From NCBI RefSeq assembly GCF_946478835.1, contig NZ_CAMLDV010000044.1, positions 1 through 23,437 of the forward strand: a stretch of 23,437 nucleotides of DNA, read 5' to 3'. The position numbers and the translations under genes are program-made. Below the pieces are notes generated by a model. The model saw nothing but the letters and a program-made list of their open reading frames with translations. It was not told the origin of the DNA and did not search any database. The stretch comes from an uncultured Bdellovibrio sp. Its GTDB lineage: Bacteria; Bdellovibrionota; Bdellovibrionia; Bdellovibrionales; Bdellovibrionaceae. Positions 8,968 to 17,462 of this stretch are shown here, one piece after another. Each line of letters opens with the position of its first letter. Within the stretch, counting starts at the first letter, position 1.

Positions 8968-10161
8968 ATGACGAAACCTTTACTAAAAAACGTTTTAACG
9001 ATCTCTCACAGTTTTCTCTTGTCGAGCCTTTTGACGACAACGGCCGTTTTAGCGCCTGTCTCCGTTTATGCGGAAGGGTCTGCTTGTCGCTCGTTATTTT
9101 CAGAAGAATCTTCCGGAAAAACTCTAGCCATAAACGGTTCATGGAAGAAAGTTTCAACGGATTTATTTATGGGGTTTCGCTCCAATGCTCCCCATTATTG
9201 GAATTGGCTTCGTTTGCAAAAGTCTCCACTATTTGAGGTCCGCGGCGTGGTCTCTGGCGACCCGCATATTCTAAATTTTGGCGACATCCCTCTAAAAAAT
9301 GGCAAACGTGAATACGCTTTGATTGATGTCGATGACTCTGGTGTGAACGCTCCTTTAGCCGGAGATTTTTTAAGATACTTTGTTGGAAACCAGATTTCAG
9401 GATTTAAAGTACATCCCAAAGATCTTTACAACGCTTACTTAGATGGTTTGTCAGGTCAGACCATGTCCAAACCAGATTATCTCACTTCTGTAGAATCAAA
9501 ATCGGCTGATAAATTTACTGAGCGACAAGAGAAGTATCTAGATAAAATCACGCAGAACAAAAAGTTCAGCGGGAATGCTCCTGTGTCTTCGCTATCAACG
9601 GCCCCTAAAGAGGTCCAAGATCTTTATCAAAGGTCATTGGAAACTTTTAATAATCTTATGCAAGACTATTCGATTTTAGATGTTGGTTATCGCATCAAAG
9701 ATTCCGGTGGCAGCATGGGACTTCCGCGTTTTTGGTTCTTGCTTGAGAAAAAAGGTCAGAGACACGTTTGGGAATTTAAATTGGAAACAGATCCCGCTTC
9801 TTCGCTTTTTGCCGCTCAACCAGAAGCCTTGGAACGTTTTAATGAAGTGAATAAAATCTATCGTCCTTCAGAAAAGGTTGCCGGACCTTATGGTTTTCTT
9901 CAAAGCGGAAATGACGTGTTCCTAGTTCGCGAAAGATTTAATGTTTATTTTGATCTTGATCCGGCAAAAGCAGCCAGCAAAAAAGATATTCAAGACGGAC
10001 AAGAGATGTCTTTGTATTTAGCAAATCAAATGGGACTAAAACACGGAGCCCAACAAGACGGGGCAAAACTTCTTAAGCATTTGGAAAAATCCAATTCTTA
10101 CGAAAATTTTCTGGGTCTCGCCAAAGATTACGTGAACCTGATCAGTCAGGAGAATCAATAA
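8968..10161 (+). CDS. Exported DUF2252 family protein
   Basis: The 397-residue sequence carries the DUF2252 signature: VSGDPHILNFGDI near residues 95-107, EYALIDVDDSG near 115-125 and PLAGDFLRYFVG near 129-140, with SMGLPRFWFLLE and later conserved-looking blocks. The family has a protein-kinase-like or aminoglycoside-phosphotransferase-like fold by general knowledge, but its biochemical role is not settled. The odd point is the N-terminus: a long hydrophobic signal peptide (SFLLSSLLTTTAVLA, then VSVYAEG, likely cleavage after residue 35). Most members I know of lack one, so this copy should act in the periplasm or outside the cell, where ATP is not available. The gene ends 4 bp before the convergent glpD stop, and no hairpin terminator separates them. 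No clear ribosome site precedes the ATG. Confidence 0.85.
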   Translation: MTKPLLKNVLTISHSFLLSSLLTTTAVLAPVSVYAEGSACRSLFSEESSGKTLAINGSWKKVSTDLFMGFRSNAPHYWNWLRLQKSPLFEVRGVVSGDPHILNFGDIPLKNGKREYALIDVDDSGVNAPLAGDFLRYFVGNQISGFKVHPKDLYNAYLDGLSGQTMSKPDYLTSVESKSADKFTERQEKYLDKITQNKKFSGNAPVSSLSTAPKEVQDLYQRSLETFNNLMQDYSILDVGYRIKDSGGSMGLPRFWFLLEKKGQRHVWEFKLETDPASSLFAAQPEALERFNEVNKIYRPSEKVAGPYGFLQSGNDVFLVRERFNVYFDLDPAKAASKKDIQDGQEMSLYLANQMGLKHGAQQDGAKLLKHLEKSNSYENFLGLAKDYVNLISQENQ

Positions 10162-10165
10162 ATCT

Positions 10166-11797
10166 TTAGAAGTGTTTTTTCCATTCCACTTCGTGAGCCA
10201 TGTATTCTGTAAGCAGATGTTTTTCTTCTTTAAGACGAGCGTCGTTCCATCCTAATTTTTCCTGGAAGACAGCGCCGACTTCATCCATGAATTTCACACC
10301 GTGATTACGGTCTGCTAAAAAGAGCGGCACACGACGCGCGTAAAAATCACGCATATGCAAACACATCGTCATATCGATGGCTTGAGCGGCCTCAAGCTGC
10401 CAGTACGAATAATGTTCCGGATATTTATTAAGGATTTCTGCGGCTTCTAAACCATAGCGCTCCGCTAAAAGACGAATGTCTGCCAGAGGTCTTCCCGTTT
10501 CTTGCGACCACGCATCGGCTAAGCCTTGCGCTTGGTGGAAAGCATCCACACTTGTGTAAGGATTGAGTGGAACAGCCGTATTTGTTTTTGCAAATTTCAC
10601 GCGGTCTTCAAATGTAAAATCGTGAAGCGCTTTTGTCACAGTCTGCTCGCACATCAAACGGTATGTCGTGTATTTTCCACCGGCTACAAAAGTAATTCCG
10701 CGTGGATCGTTGATGATGGTGTGTTCACGACTTGTTTTACCTTCCGTTGAAGATCCATCATAAACAAGCGGACGAACTCCTGCATAGCTTGCGATCACAT
10801 CGTGAGCCGTAATTTCCGCTCCTGGGAAATAATGATCCGTGATCGACAAAAGATATTTTACATCTTCAGGAGTCGTTGTGACATTTTCAGGAGATTCTTT
10901 GAAATCAGTGTCTGTTGTTCCAATAATGATCATCTCATGACGAGGAATTCCAAAAACAATACGATCACTTTTTTCTGCCGCCATCACAACCGCACTTGAA
11001 AGCGGCAAACGATGTTTGGGAAGTGTTAAGTGAATACCTTTTGTCGGACGAAGAATCTTTTTCCAGTCCTTCAAAAGTTTTTCACCCACTTCATCCGTCC
11101 AAGGGCCGACACTGCTAATCACATGACGAGCTTTGATCGAAAATTTTTCGTTTGAAACTTGATCTTCACATTGAACGGCAGAAATTTTTCCGTCTGTAAA
11201 TGTCGCGCCTGTGGCTTTTACATAGTTGGCACAAAGGGCTCCCATTTCGTTTGCCGACCGCAAGGTCTCGTGAACCAAACGGTCGTCATCCATGTAAGCG
11301 TCGGAATAAATATAAGAACCTAAGAGATGCGTTGAGCGAATCGCCGGCATTCGACTTAGAGACTCTTTAGCATTTAAACGTTCATGCATTTCGGGCGCTT
11401 GAAACAAAGAAAGTGCGTCGTAAAGCCACATGCCCAAACCCATTTTGAACATGCCGACACGGCTTTCTTCATAAAGTGGAATCATAAAACGCAAAGGATG
11501 CACAAGATGCGGCGCCATTTCAAATAGACGTGTTCTCTCGTTCAGAGCTTCGAACACCAATTTGAACTCCATGTTCTCAAGATAACGAATTCCACCGTGA
11601 ATAAGTTTACTCGATTTTGAAGAAGTGCCTGAAGCGAAATCACGCGCCTCGATAAGAGCGACTTTCATTCCGCGAGCGGAAGCGTCTCTGGCGACACCTG
11701 CTCCGTTAATTCCTCCTCCGATAATCACCAGATCAAATTCCTGCGTTTTCATCTTGTTGATATTCTGGATACGATTTGCGAAAGAGAAATTTTTCAT
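10166..11797 (-). CDS. glpD: Aerobic glycerol-3-phosphate dehydrogenase GlpD
   Basis: This FAD-dependent enzyme oxidises sn-glycerol 3-phosphate to dihydroxyacetone phosphate at the inner membrane and passes electrons to quinone. The 543-residue sequence has the N-terminal dinucleotide-binding fold (DLVIIGGGINGAGVARDAS near 22-40, acidic Glu50 after the second strand), the GlpD signature SSKSSKLIHGGIRYLE near 59-74, and later FVAGGKYTTYR, followed by the helical C-terminal domain. The length is normal. The start at 11797 has AGGA 8 nt upstream; MKTQEF at residue 16 is an alternative that would start just before the FAD-binding fold. It begins 4 bp after the GNAT-like gene, so they are probably co-transcribed. 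No glpF or glpK is adjacent in this window. Confidence 0.96.
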   Translation of the reverse strand: MKNFSFANRIQNINKMKTQEFDLVIIGGGINGAGVARDASARGMKVALIEARDFASGTSSKSSKLIHGGIRYLENMEFKLVFEALNERTRLFEMAPHLVHPLRFMIPLYEESRVGMFKMGLGMWLYDALSLFQAPEMHERLNAKESLSRMPAIRSTHLLGSYIYSDAYMDDDRLVHETLRSANEMGALCANYVKATGATFTDGKISAVQCEDQVSNEKFSIKARHVISSVGPWTDEVGEKLLKDWKKILRPTKGIHLTLPKHRLPLSSAVVMAAEKSDRIVFGIPRHEMIIIGTTDTDFKESPENVTTTPEDVKYLLSITDHYFPGAEITAHDVIASYAGVRPLVYDGSSTEGKTSREHTIINDPRGITFVAGGKYTTYRLMCEQTVTKALHDFTFEDRVKFAKTNTAVPLNPYTSVDAFHQAQGLADAWSQETGRPLADIRLLAERYGLEAAEILNKYPEHYSYWQLEAAQAIDMTMCLHMRDFYARRVPLFLADRNHGVKFMDEVGAVFQEKLGWNDARLKEEKHLLTEYMAHEVEWKKHF

Positions 11798-11801
11798 CGG
11801 A

Positions 11802-12257
11802 TTATCCTTTCGTCGTCTTCACGGAAAGAGTGCCGGGCTGCCAAGTTTCAGGCTTAAAGGATTTCACAGAGTTTGGAATGCCATTGTCGTTCGGAAAGTA
11901 AACTCTTTGTAGATGTTTCTCACGACCCAACTTGTAAGCAAGCTCACATAGTTCGTCGCGCGCCTGCAAGGAGCAGTGCTGCACGTGCTCGACCCACAAA
12001 GACTGCGTCTGCCCGTCCAAAAACAATAGCGGCTGAGCAATGAAATAACCCATGAGCTTGTTGCTTTCCTGATCTCTGGCAAGAAAACTCCAGCCAAGGG
12101 CGATATAGTGATTCAAAGCTTCAACGCGAAATTTGGAACTCCAACTCGCCATCATTCTTTCCATCTCATCGGGATAAGATTCCTGAAGCTTTTTATTTTC
12201 TAAATCTAAAATATCCTGCAAATCGTCCGCTTGAATCACACGGCAAAAAAGGCTCAT
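11802..12257 (-). CDS. Putative GNAT-fold acetyltransferase
   Basis: A protein of about 151 residues beginning MSLFCRVIQADDLQDI. The order of strands and helices (CRVIQADDLQDILDLENKK at the start, GWSFLARDQ, KLMGYFIAQPL, LWVEHVQ, ARDELCELAYKLGREK, RVYFPNDN) fits the GNAT fold, but the acetyl-CoA loop (R/QxxGxG/A) is not obvious, so activity is uncertain. I chose the ATG at 12257, which has a full AAGGAG about 10 nt upstream; an ATG at 12278 with AGGA 8 nt upstream would add seven residues. It is followed at 4 bp by glpD. The divergent HAD gene starts only about 50 bp away, so the two promoters must overlap or lie within coding sequence. Confidence 0.6.
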   Translation of the reverse strand: MSLFCRVIQADDLQDILDLENKKLQESYPDEMERMMASWSSKFRVEALNHYIALGWSFLARDQESNKLMGYFIAQPLLFLDGQTQSLWVEHVQHCSLQARDELCELAYKLGREKHLQRVYFPNDNGIPNSVKSFKPETWQPGTLSVKTTKG

Positions 12258-12308
12258 GGCCTGAGGTCTCCTTGTCATTTTCCTGTTCCTATTTCATACT
12301 AAGAGAGT

Positions 12309-13055
12309 ATGAAATACAAAGACTATTCCACCGACATTTGGAACCGCTTAAATACGACACTAGACCAAGTTTTGAAAGAGGATTCTTCTCCTGTTGCCGC
12401 ATTCGACGCTGACGGCACTCTTTGGGATATTGATTTGGGTGAAACGTTTTTCCATTATCAAATCGACAACAAACTTGTGTCTCTTCCGCCTCACCCTTGG
12501 GAAACCTACGAGTCGATGAAGGCCGAAAATCCGCAAAAAGCCTACCTTTGGCTAGCTCAAATCTGTCGCGGTGTAAAATTGGAGCAAGTGCACCAGTGGG
12601 CGGTGGAAGCCGTCAAAGGACAATCACCACTGCCAGTTTTTTTAGAACAAAAGAAACTGATCGATTTATTTCTTTCGCGCGGTGTTCAAGTCTATGTCGT
12701 CACCGCTTCCGTAAAATGGGCGGTAGAGCCTGGCGCAGAAATCTTGGGACTTAAGAAAGACAATGTCATCGGTGTTGAAACTCGCTTGGATAACAGTGGA
12801 GAAATCACGGAACTCCAAAAAGGTCTGATCACTTATCGCCAAGGGAAGGTGGATGCACTGTTAGAAAAAACTAAGGGCAAGCTTCCCTTCTTTGCTTCGG
12901 GCAATACGATGGGCGACTATCACCTTTTGCAAACAGCCACACATCTCAGTCTTGCCGTGAGTGCCGCGTCTCGCGACGACAAACTTTTTAAGACTGAATA
13001 TGAGCTTCAACAAAACGCTGAAAAATTTGGATGGCTCGCTCATCGATTTGTGTGA
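12309..13055 (+). CDS. HAD-superfamily phosphatase, phosphoserine-phosphatase-like
   Basis: The 248-residue protein shows the HAD motifs in order: motif I AFDADGTLWD with nucleophile Asp33 and acid/base Asp35, motif II VVTAS with Ser134, motif III Lys180 (TYRQGKVDAL), and motif IV GNTMGDYHLL with Asp203. A helical cap between motif I and II (about 45-115) makes it a C1-cap, HAD-IB type enzyme like SerB or phosphocholine phosphatase. The substrate is probably a small phosphomonoester but cannot be fixed from sequence. There is no signal peptide, so it is cytoplasmic. An AAGAGAG site precedes ATG. The next gene follows after 35 bp, so an operon with the DUF748 gene is likely. Confidence 0.88.
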   Translation: MKYKDYSTDIWNRLNTTLDQVLKEDSSPVAAFDADGTLWDIDLGETFFHYQIDNKLVSLPPHPWETYESMKAENPQKAYLWLAQICRGVKLEQVHQWAVEAVKGQSPLPVFLEQKKLIDLFLSRGVQVYVVTASVKWAVEPGAEILGLKKDNVIGVETRLDNSGEITELQKGLITYRQGKVDALLEKTKGKLPFFASGNTMGDYHLLQTATHLSLAVSAASRDDKLFKTEYELQQNAEKFGWLAHRFV

Positions 13056-13090
13056 GTTTATTTGTAAGATCATACCATTAAGGACTGCTT

Positions 13091-15331
13091 GTGTCGGATT
13101 CTGCTAAGAAACTATCTTATGGGATTTTCGGAGTTCTCTTACTTTATTGTATTTTGGGGTTCCTGATCGTTCCGTGGGTTACGAAGAATCAAACCGAAAA
13201 AATCCTCGAAAGCAAATTTGGCGTAAAACCCGAAATCCAAAAGGTCTCTTTTAACCCCTTTACTTTTGAGATGACGGTGGAAGGTTTTAAACTTCCTGCC
13301 GCGACTCCATCCGAATCCAAGAACAGACTTGAGTGGGATCATTTTTCTATCAACCTTGAGGTCTTTCCTCTTTTAAAAAAAGAAATCCGATTTTCTTCGG
13401 TCGTCATCAAAGCGGCACAAGGTCAGTTCATTATCTATAAAAACGGAAAAACGAATTGGGCGATGAAAGAAGAAAAGCCCGAGGCCAAGTCTCAGGAAAA
13501 ATCCACTTGGATTTTAACGTTAGAGCATATTCAAATCGAAAACAGCAGTCTTGATGTTTTAGACGATACTCACTTGCGACCCTTGGATTTGCCTCTAGGT
13601 CCTGTGAATTTAAAAGCCTCCAACATTAGTACTTCCTTAAACTCGCAAACTTCGTTGAACAGCCTTCTTTTCTCTGTCGGAGAAAAAGGTCATGTCAAAG
13701 TCAGCGGAACCTTGAGCCTTGATCCCGTGGCCGCGAATATTAATTTGGACGTGGCGGGTCTTCCTTTGGATTTTGTGACGGCTTATCTTTCTGACAAAAC
13801 TTATCTGACACTCAAACAGGGCAATATCGATTTTTTGGGGAATCTTAAATATCAAAAGGGTGTCGTTTTTCTTGAAGGTGGCTCGCAGATCCACGATTTG
13901 AGTCTGACCCAAGAAGGTGTGGAAGAACCTGTGGTTTCTTGGGAAAAGTTAGATCTGAAGGATATCAAATTTAAAACCGAGCCCCTCAGTTTTCAAGCCA
14001 GCGACGTGCAACTTGTAAAACCCCGCACAGCCGTGATTTTAAATAAAGATGGCACATTGAATTTTAAAACGATCTTAAGAGCTTCCAATAAGACGGAATC
14101 ACCAGAGACCAAGTCTGTTTCCAGCGAAGAATCAACTTCCCAAGTAAAAACGGCGACAGTTGCACAAAAACCTTCGGCATTTGACTATCTTGTTTCCAAT
14201 TTAACTATTACCGGTGGAGCCCTTGATTTTGCCGATCACCAAATCAAACCTCACTTCGCGGCTCACGTGCATGAGTTAGATGGAACGATTGGACCGATTT
14301 CTCATATTACAACTCGCAAGATCAATATTGCTTTAACAGGAATGGTGGAAGCCTATGGAAAGTTCAAAGCTCACGGTGATTTTACTCCTGAAGACAAAAG
14401 ACCGAGCCTTGATTTGGATGTGAATTTTCACAATATTGAACTGACAACATTCACGCCGTACTCCGGTCGCTTTATGGGTTACGAGATTAAAAAAGGAAAA
14501 CTCTTTTTAGATCTCAATTATACTTTGGTAAACAATCGCATCCGCGGAAAAAACCAGGTTCTCTTAGATCAATTTACATTGGGCGATAAAGTCGAAAGCG
14601 AAAAAGCCACGAACCTTCCGCTGAAACTGGCGTTGGCTTTAATGAAGGATCGTAAAGGTCAGATTAAGTTTAAGCTTCCTGTCGAGGGCGACGTAAACTC
14701 TCCGTCTTTTTCTTTTGGGAATTTGATTTGGACGGCTCTTAAAAACATGCTGATCAATATCGTGGCGGCCCCTTTTGATTTCCTTGCAAGCCTTATCGGA
14801 GGCGGACCGGATTTGCAAATGGTGTTCTTTGAGCCAGGAACAAGCACTCTTGCCGCGAATCAAACTGAAAAAATCGAACAACTTGCCAAAGCTCTTGATG
14901 AACGCCCGAATCTTTCTTTAGAGATCAAAGGCGAATATCAAAATCAGGATATCGAAGCTTTGCAAAAGAAGAATCTGGATGTCCAATTAGAACCCTTTCT
15001 TAAAAAGAATAAAGGTGATCGAGCCCTGGCCGTTCGCTCTTTTGCAAAAACAAACTGGAAAAGAGCCGAGTATAACGATTTTGCTGACGCTTATGAATCA
15101 GCACACGGAAAAAACGAAGCGGGTTTAGCGCAAGAAATTGAGAAAAAACATACAAGCTCTATTGTGATTTCAGATGAAGAACTGAGAGCCCTCTGCCTTG
15201 CCCGTGGAAACGTAGTGATGAAAGCACTTCTAGATAAAAAGATCACCGCGGAACGCCTGTATCTCTTGGCTGGAGCGAAAAGCGAAGGCGATAAAGCCTC
15301 ACACGCTCTTCTCACAATTAAGGACAAATAA
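13091..15331 (+). CDS. DUF748 (AsmA-like) envelope protein
   Basis: A 746-residue protein starting at GTG with AAGGA 6 nt upstream. A single N-terminal membrane helix (YGIFGVLLLYCILGFLIV, about 10-28) anchors a long periplasmic chain rich in repeating beta strands. The family hallmarks are visible: an early FNPFTFEMTVEGFKL block, SFQASDVQL, and a late GYEIKKGKLFLDLNY, IRGKNQVLLDQFTLGDKVES, KDRKGQIKFKLPVEGDV block. After this come a hydrophobic FDFLASLIGG stretch and a C-terminal part (FEPGTSTLAANQTEKIEQL) that recalls OmpA-like domains. The residues 330-360 linker is Ser/Thr/Glu-rich. AsmA-type proteins are linked to lipid transport or outer-membrane homeostasis; that role here is inference from family. 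It lies 35 bp after the HAD gene. Confidence 0.87.
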   Translation: MSDSAKKLSYGIFGVLLLYCILGFLIVPWVTKNQTEKILESKFGVKPEIQKVSFNPFTFEMTVEGFKLPAATPSESKNRLEWDHFSINLEVFPLLKKEIRFSSVVIKAAQGQFIIYKNGKTNWAMKEEKPEAKSQEKSTWILTLEHIQIENSSLDVLDDTHLRPLDLPLGPVNLKASNISTSLNSQTSLNSLLFSVGEKGHVKVSGTLSLDPVAANINLDVAGLPLDFVTAYLSDKTYLTLKQGNIDFLGNLKYQKGVVFLEGGSQIHDLSLTQEGVEEPVVSWEKLDLKDIKFKTEPLSFQASDVQLVKPRTAVILNKDGTLNFKTILRASNKTESPETKSVSSEESTSQVKTATVAQKPSAFDYLVSNLTITGGALDFADHQIKPHFAAHVHELDGTIGPISHITTRKINIALTGMVEAYGKFKAHGDFTPEDKRPSLDLDVNFHNIELTTFTPYSGRFMGYEIKKGKLFLDLNYTLVNNRIRGKNQVLLDQFTLGDKVESEKATNLPLKLALALMKDRKGQIKFKLPVEGDVNSPSFSFGNLIWTALKNMLINIVAAPFDFLASLIGGGPDLQMVFFEPGTSTLAANQTEKIEQLAKALDERPNLSLEIKGEYQNQDIEALQKKNLDVQLEPFLKKNKGDRALAVRSFAKTNWKRAEYNDFADAYESAHGKNEAGLAQEIEKKHTSSIVISDEELRALCLARGNVVMKALLDKKITAERLYLLAGAKSEGDKASHALLTIKDK

Positions 15332-15438
15332 GCCTTCTTTTGCTCCAGGTTGAGACACGATTTCACAGAAGCCTTGTCTAAAGAGTCGACAAAAAAACTG
15401 AAACTCTAGTTCTTTGTCTGAACGCCGAAATCAACACT

Positions 15439-16644
15439 ATGAATACACATCATGGTGCTGCGGCAAAAAAATGGGGACTTAGTTTTATCACTCTTACTTT
15501 CTTGAGCTCAACGGCTCTCGCAATGGGAAGTCGACTTCCTGCAAGCGACAGCTCTTCTGGTTCCAGCACAGCAGCGACACCTCCTCCAAAGATTGTGCGC
15601 ACTCCAGCAGCTCTTCCCGCGGCACCTCTGACAAGCGCCTTTCAAGTGGATGTATGGAGAGACTCGATTGAGCCTGCCATCAACACTGTTGAAAATTATT
15701 ATAAGATCAATCAGCTTCCTAAAGATCGCTCCACAGCGGGTTCTCATGAAGTCGACTACTGCGATACGAATTTAGATAATAAAAGAAATTTCGGTGAACG
15801 CATTGGCTACATGGTGGAAGTGAACTCTCGTCCGATGAAATCTCCATTGGGTTATGTTTCTAGTTATTTCCAAATTCCTAAAGACCAAACGCAGTACTAT
15901 CCGACAAGTCTTTTGAGTCACAGAATGTGTGACGTCACGGCAGCGACTTTAAGCAAAACTTTGGATGGTCGCAAAATGCCAAATGCGACGGATATCAAAC
16001 GCGCACAAACTTGGATCGCTCGTTATAATCAGTATCGCGATGAGGCTCTAGCTGGAAATCGTGATGGTTATATCAAGTTACAAAAACTTTGGGGTAAGAC
16101 GATGATGTGTCTTGCTCACGTGGAATCACTAACAACGGCCGATTCCTCAAAGAGTCAATCCACGGCGGCAAAGTTTGCTCCTTCGGATTACCGTCGTCCA
16201 GCAGGCGTTGCCTTCTATGATGACCCTTATCAATCAGATCCTGCTTCGAAATTAAATATCGGTCTTTTCCAATTTGGTACTGTTGCTGGTGGAGATCCTC
16301 AAGGTTGCATTCAACAGTGGAATGAACTTTATCCAACATGCCAAATTGCGAAAAATACGGGCTGGCAAGAAATGGTTCGTCTTTTCGGAAGTTCGTATCA
16401 AACATTCAACGCATTTTGCGGCGTGAACTACATGTTGCAAAACTTCAGCGTGCAAGTGAACACGACGAATTCTTACCGCACACATCCTAGCAACTTGGTG
16501 AATGGAAAATTGAAGGCTCCGGCTGAACGCTGTGTGAGCTTGCACTTTTCATCTAAAGTTAGCTACAACCACTTCGGTCCTCTGCAAAACGTTATGGGCG
16601 ACACCATCGGTATCTTGATGAAATGCGCTCTTCAAGAGGAATAA
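15439..16644 (+). CDS. Secreted protein with possible lysozyme/SLT-like active site
   Basis: A 401-residue protein that I cannot assign with certainty. A signal peptide (LSFITLTFLSSTALA, cleavage about residue 28) is followed by a Ser/Ala/Pro-rich linker to about 65. The folded part has motifs in the order seen in lysozyme-like and soluble lytic transglycosylase folds: LAHVES with Glu229 as candidate catalytic acid, NIGLFQF at 273-279 (compare GLMQ), FNAFCGVNYMLQNF at 323-336, and YNHFGP at 376-381. The spacing from Glu229 to GLFQ (46 residues) is longer than in SLT enzymes, so an insertion must be assumed. Cysteines at 108, 164, 224, 290, 301, 327, 365 and 396 could form disulphides. If correct, it would cut peptidoglycan in the periplasm or in prey. 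It may otherwise be an unrelated secreted protein. Confidence 0.75.
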   Translation: MNTHHGAAAKKWGLSFITLTFLSSTALAMGSRLPASDSSSGSSTAATPPPKIVRTPAALPAAPLTSAFQVDVWRDSIEPAINTVENYYKINQLPKDRSTAGSHEVDYCDTNLDNKRNFGERIGYMVEVNSRPMKSPLGYVSSYFQIPKDQTQYYPTSLLSHRMCDVTAATLSKTLDGRKMPNATDIKRAQTWIARYNQYRDEALAGNRDGYIKLQKLWGKTMMCLAHVESLTTADSSKSQSTAAKFAPSDYRRPAGVAFYDDPYQSDPASKLNIGLFQFGTVAGGDPQGCIQQWNELYPTCQIAKNTGWQEMVRLFGSSYQTFNAFCGVNYMLQNFSVQVNTTNSYRTHPSNLVNGKLKAPAERCVSLHFSSKVSYNHFGPLQNVMGDTIGILMKCALQEE

Positions 16645-16686
16645 TCTTTCCCGCAAGTCCTGAAATCACTGCCTGATATGGCTTAT

Positions 16687-16720
16687 AGGCGAATTCACAG
16701 ATTTTCTCTTGAATTCGCCT
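16687..16720. repeat. Perfect 10-bp inverted repeat, possible terminator or attenuator
   Basis: AGGCGAATTC (16687-16696) is perfectly complemented by GAATTCGCCT (16711-16720) with a 14-nt loop. It lies 43 bp after the upstream stop and 23 bp before the next ATG. There is no run of T after the second arm (TAAATATTAA follows), so it is not a textbook terminator. It may be a weak terminator, an mRNA 3' stabiliser or a protein-binding palindrome. Confidence 0.5.
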
Positions 16721-16742
16721 TAAATATTAATAGCCTTTTAAT

Positions 16743-17423
16743 ATGGCACTAAAACACATCGTTCTTATTTTAAGTTTGTTTGCAGGAAGTCTTTCTTTCG
16801 CGTCAGAATCTTGCCGCGAGGAACCTGAAGATCTGTATTCTTATCAAGATCAGATTTTGTATCTTGCAAAAAACAGCCACTCTCCTGAAGAGTTGAAAAA
16901 TAAAATGGCTCGTCCTTTGCGCTGTCTGATCGAAGCTTACAAAACTAACGAGGATCTTCTCACAAAATATGTCGCTGGCTCTTGCATTCAACGTTTGATG
17001 GGCGGACCTGAGATCAGAGGTTTTAAAAGAACTCGCAACTATGACATTGTTTTTAATTCTTTGATCAATCAACAGTTTGAGTCTCAGGCACTCTTGACGA
17101 AATCCGAGATCGCCGAATTTGCTTCTGGTAAATGGGTGGAGTACGTAAATTTCTGTAAAGGCTCTGTGACAGAAGCCCTTTGCGGAGAACTTCTTCCCAC
17201 AAATGACCGAATCAAAGAACAAAATGAACTTTTAGGAGCGACGTCCATGTTAGTTCTTAAAAGCGCTTATCACCAATTCTCGGGTGATACGAAAAAACAT
17301 GTCGCTGCGCAAATTATGAAGCTTTATAAAGAGACTTCGAACGACTCTCCGCTCAAGCGTCGAGTGATTGATCAAATCTATCGAGAGATCCAGGAACCTA
17401 AAGTAGAACTTCGCGGTTCTTAA
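16743..17423 (+). CDS. Secreted protein of unknown function
   Basis: A 226-residue protein that I do not recognise. The signal peptide (LKHIVLILSLFAGSLSFA, cleavage about residue 20) is followed by a mature chain that looks mostly helical. It has five cysteines (ESCREE, LRCLIE, GSCIQR, FCKGS, LCGELL) that could pair outside the cytoplasm. No catalytic or membrane motif is evident. The charged, helical, low-hydrophobicity chain fits a periplasmic soluble protein. No clear ribosome site precedes ATG, since the upstream bases are AT-rich. It is the last gene of the plus-strand run and is followed directly by a strong bidirectional terminator. Its neighbour upstream is also a secreted cysteine-containing protein, so a shared compartment is likely, but no function follows from that. 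Confidence 0.75.
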   Translation: MALKHIVLILSLFAGSLSFASESCREEPEDLYSYQDQILYLAKNSHSPEELKNKMARPLRCLIEAYKTNEDLLTKYVAGSCIQRLMGGPEIRGFKRTRNYDIVFNSLINQQFESQALLTKSEIAEFASGKWVEYVNFCKGSVTEALCGELLPTNDRIKEQNELLGATSMLVLKSAYHQFSGDTKKHVAAQIMKLYKETSNDSPLKRRVIDQIYREIQEPKVELRGS

Positions 17424-17430
17424 AAAAAAG

Positions 17431-17456
17431 AAAAGGCCAAGTCACCTTGGCCTTTT
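17431..17456. terminator. Bidirectional rho-independent terminator
   Basis: AAAAGGCCAAG (17431-17441), loop TCAC, and CTTGGCCTTTT (17446-17456) form a G/C-rich 7-bp stem extended by A-T pairs. A-runs lie on one side and T-runs on the other, so it works in both directions. It closes the plus-strand gene ending at 17423 and the minus-strand pepP gene ending at 17463. Confidence 0.92.
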
Positions 17457-17462
17457 TTCGTA

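Noticed and set aside
10140..10180. Terminator between the convergent DUF2252 and glpD genes
   Set aside because: The stops are 4 bp apart and I found no stable inverted repeat or T-run there.
15383..15396. TTGTC...GACAA-like palindrome before the secreted protein gene, considered as an operator
   Set aside because: The arms are only five bases and no second copy or well-placed promoter was seen; chance is sufficient.
16803..17222. Minus-strand open frame of 139 codons
   Set aside because: It is antisense to the secreted protein at 16743-17423, which has a signal peptide and a terminator at its end; the antisense frame has neither.
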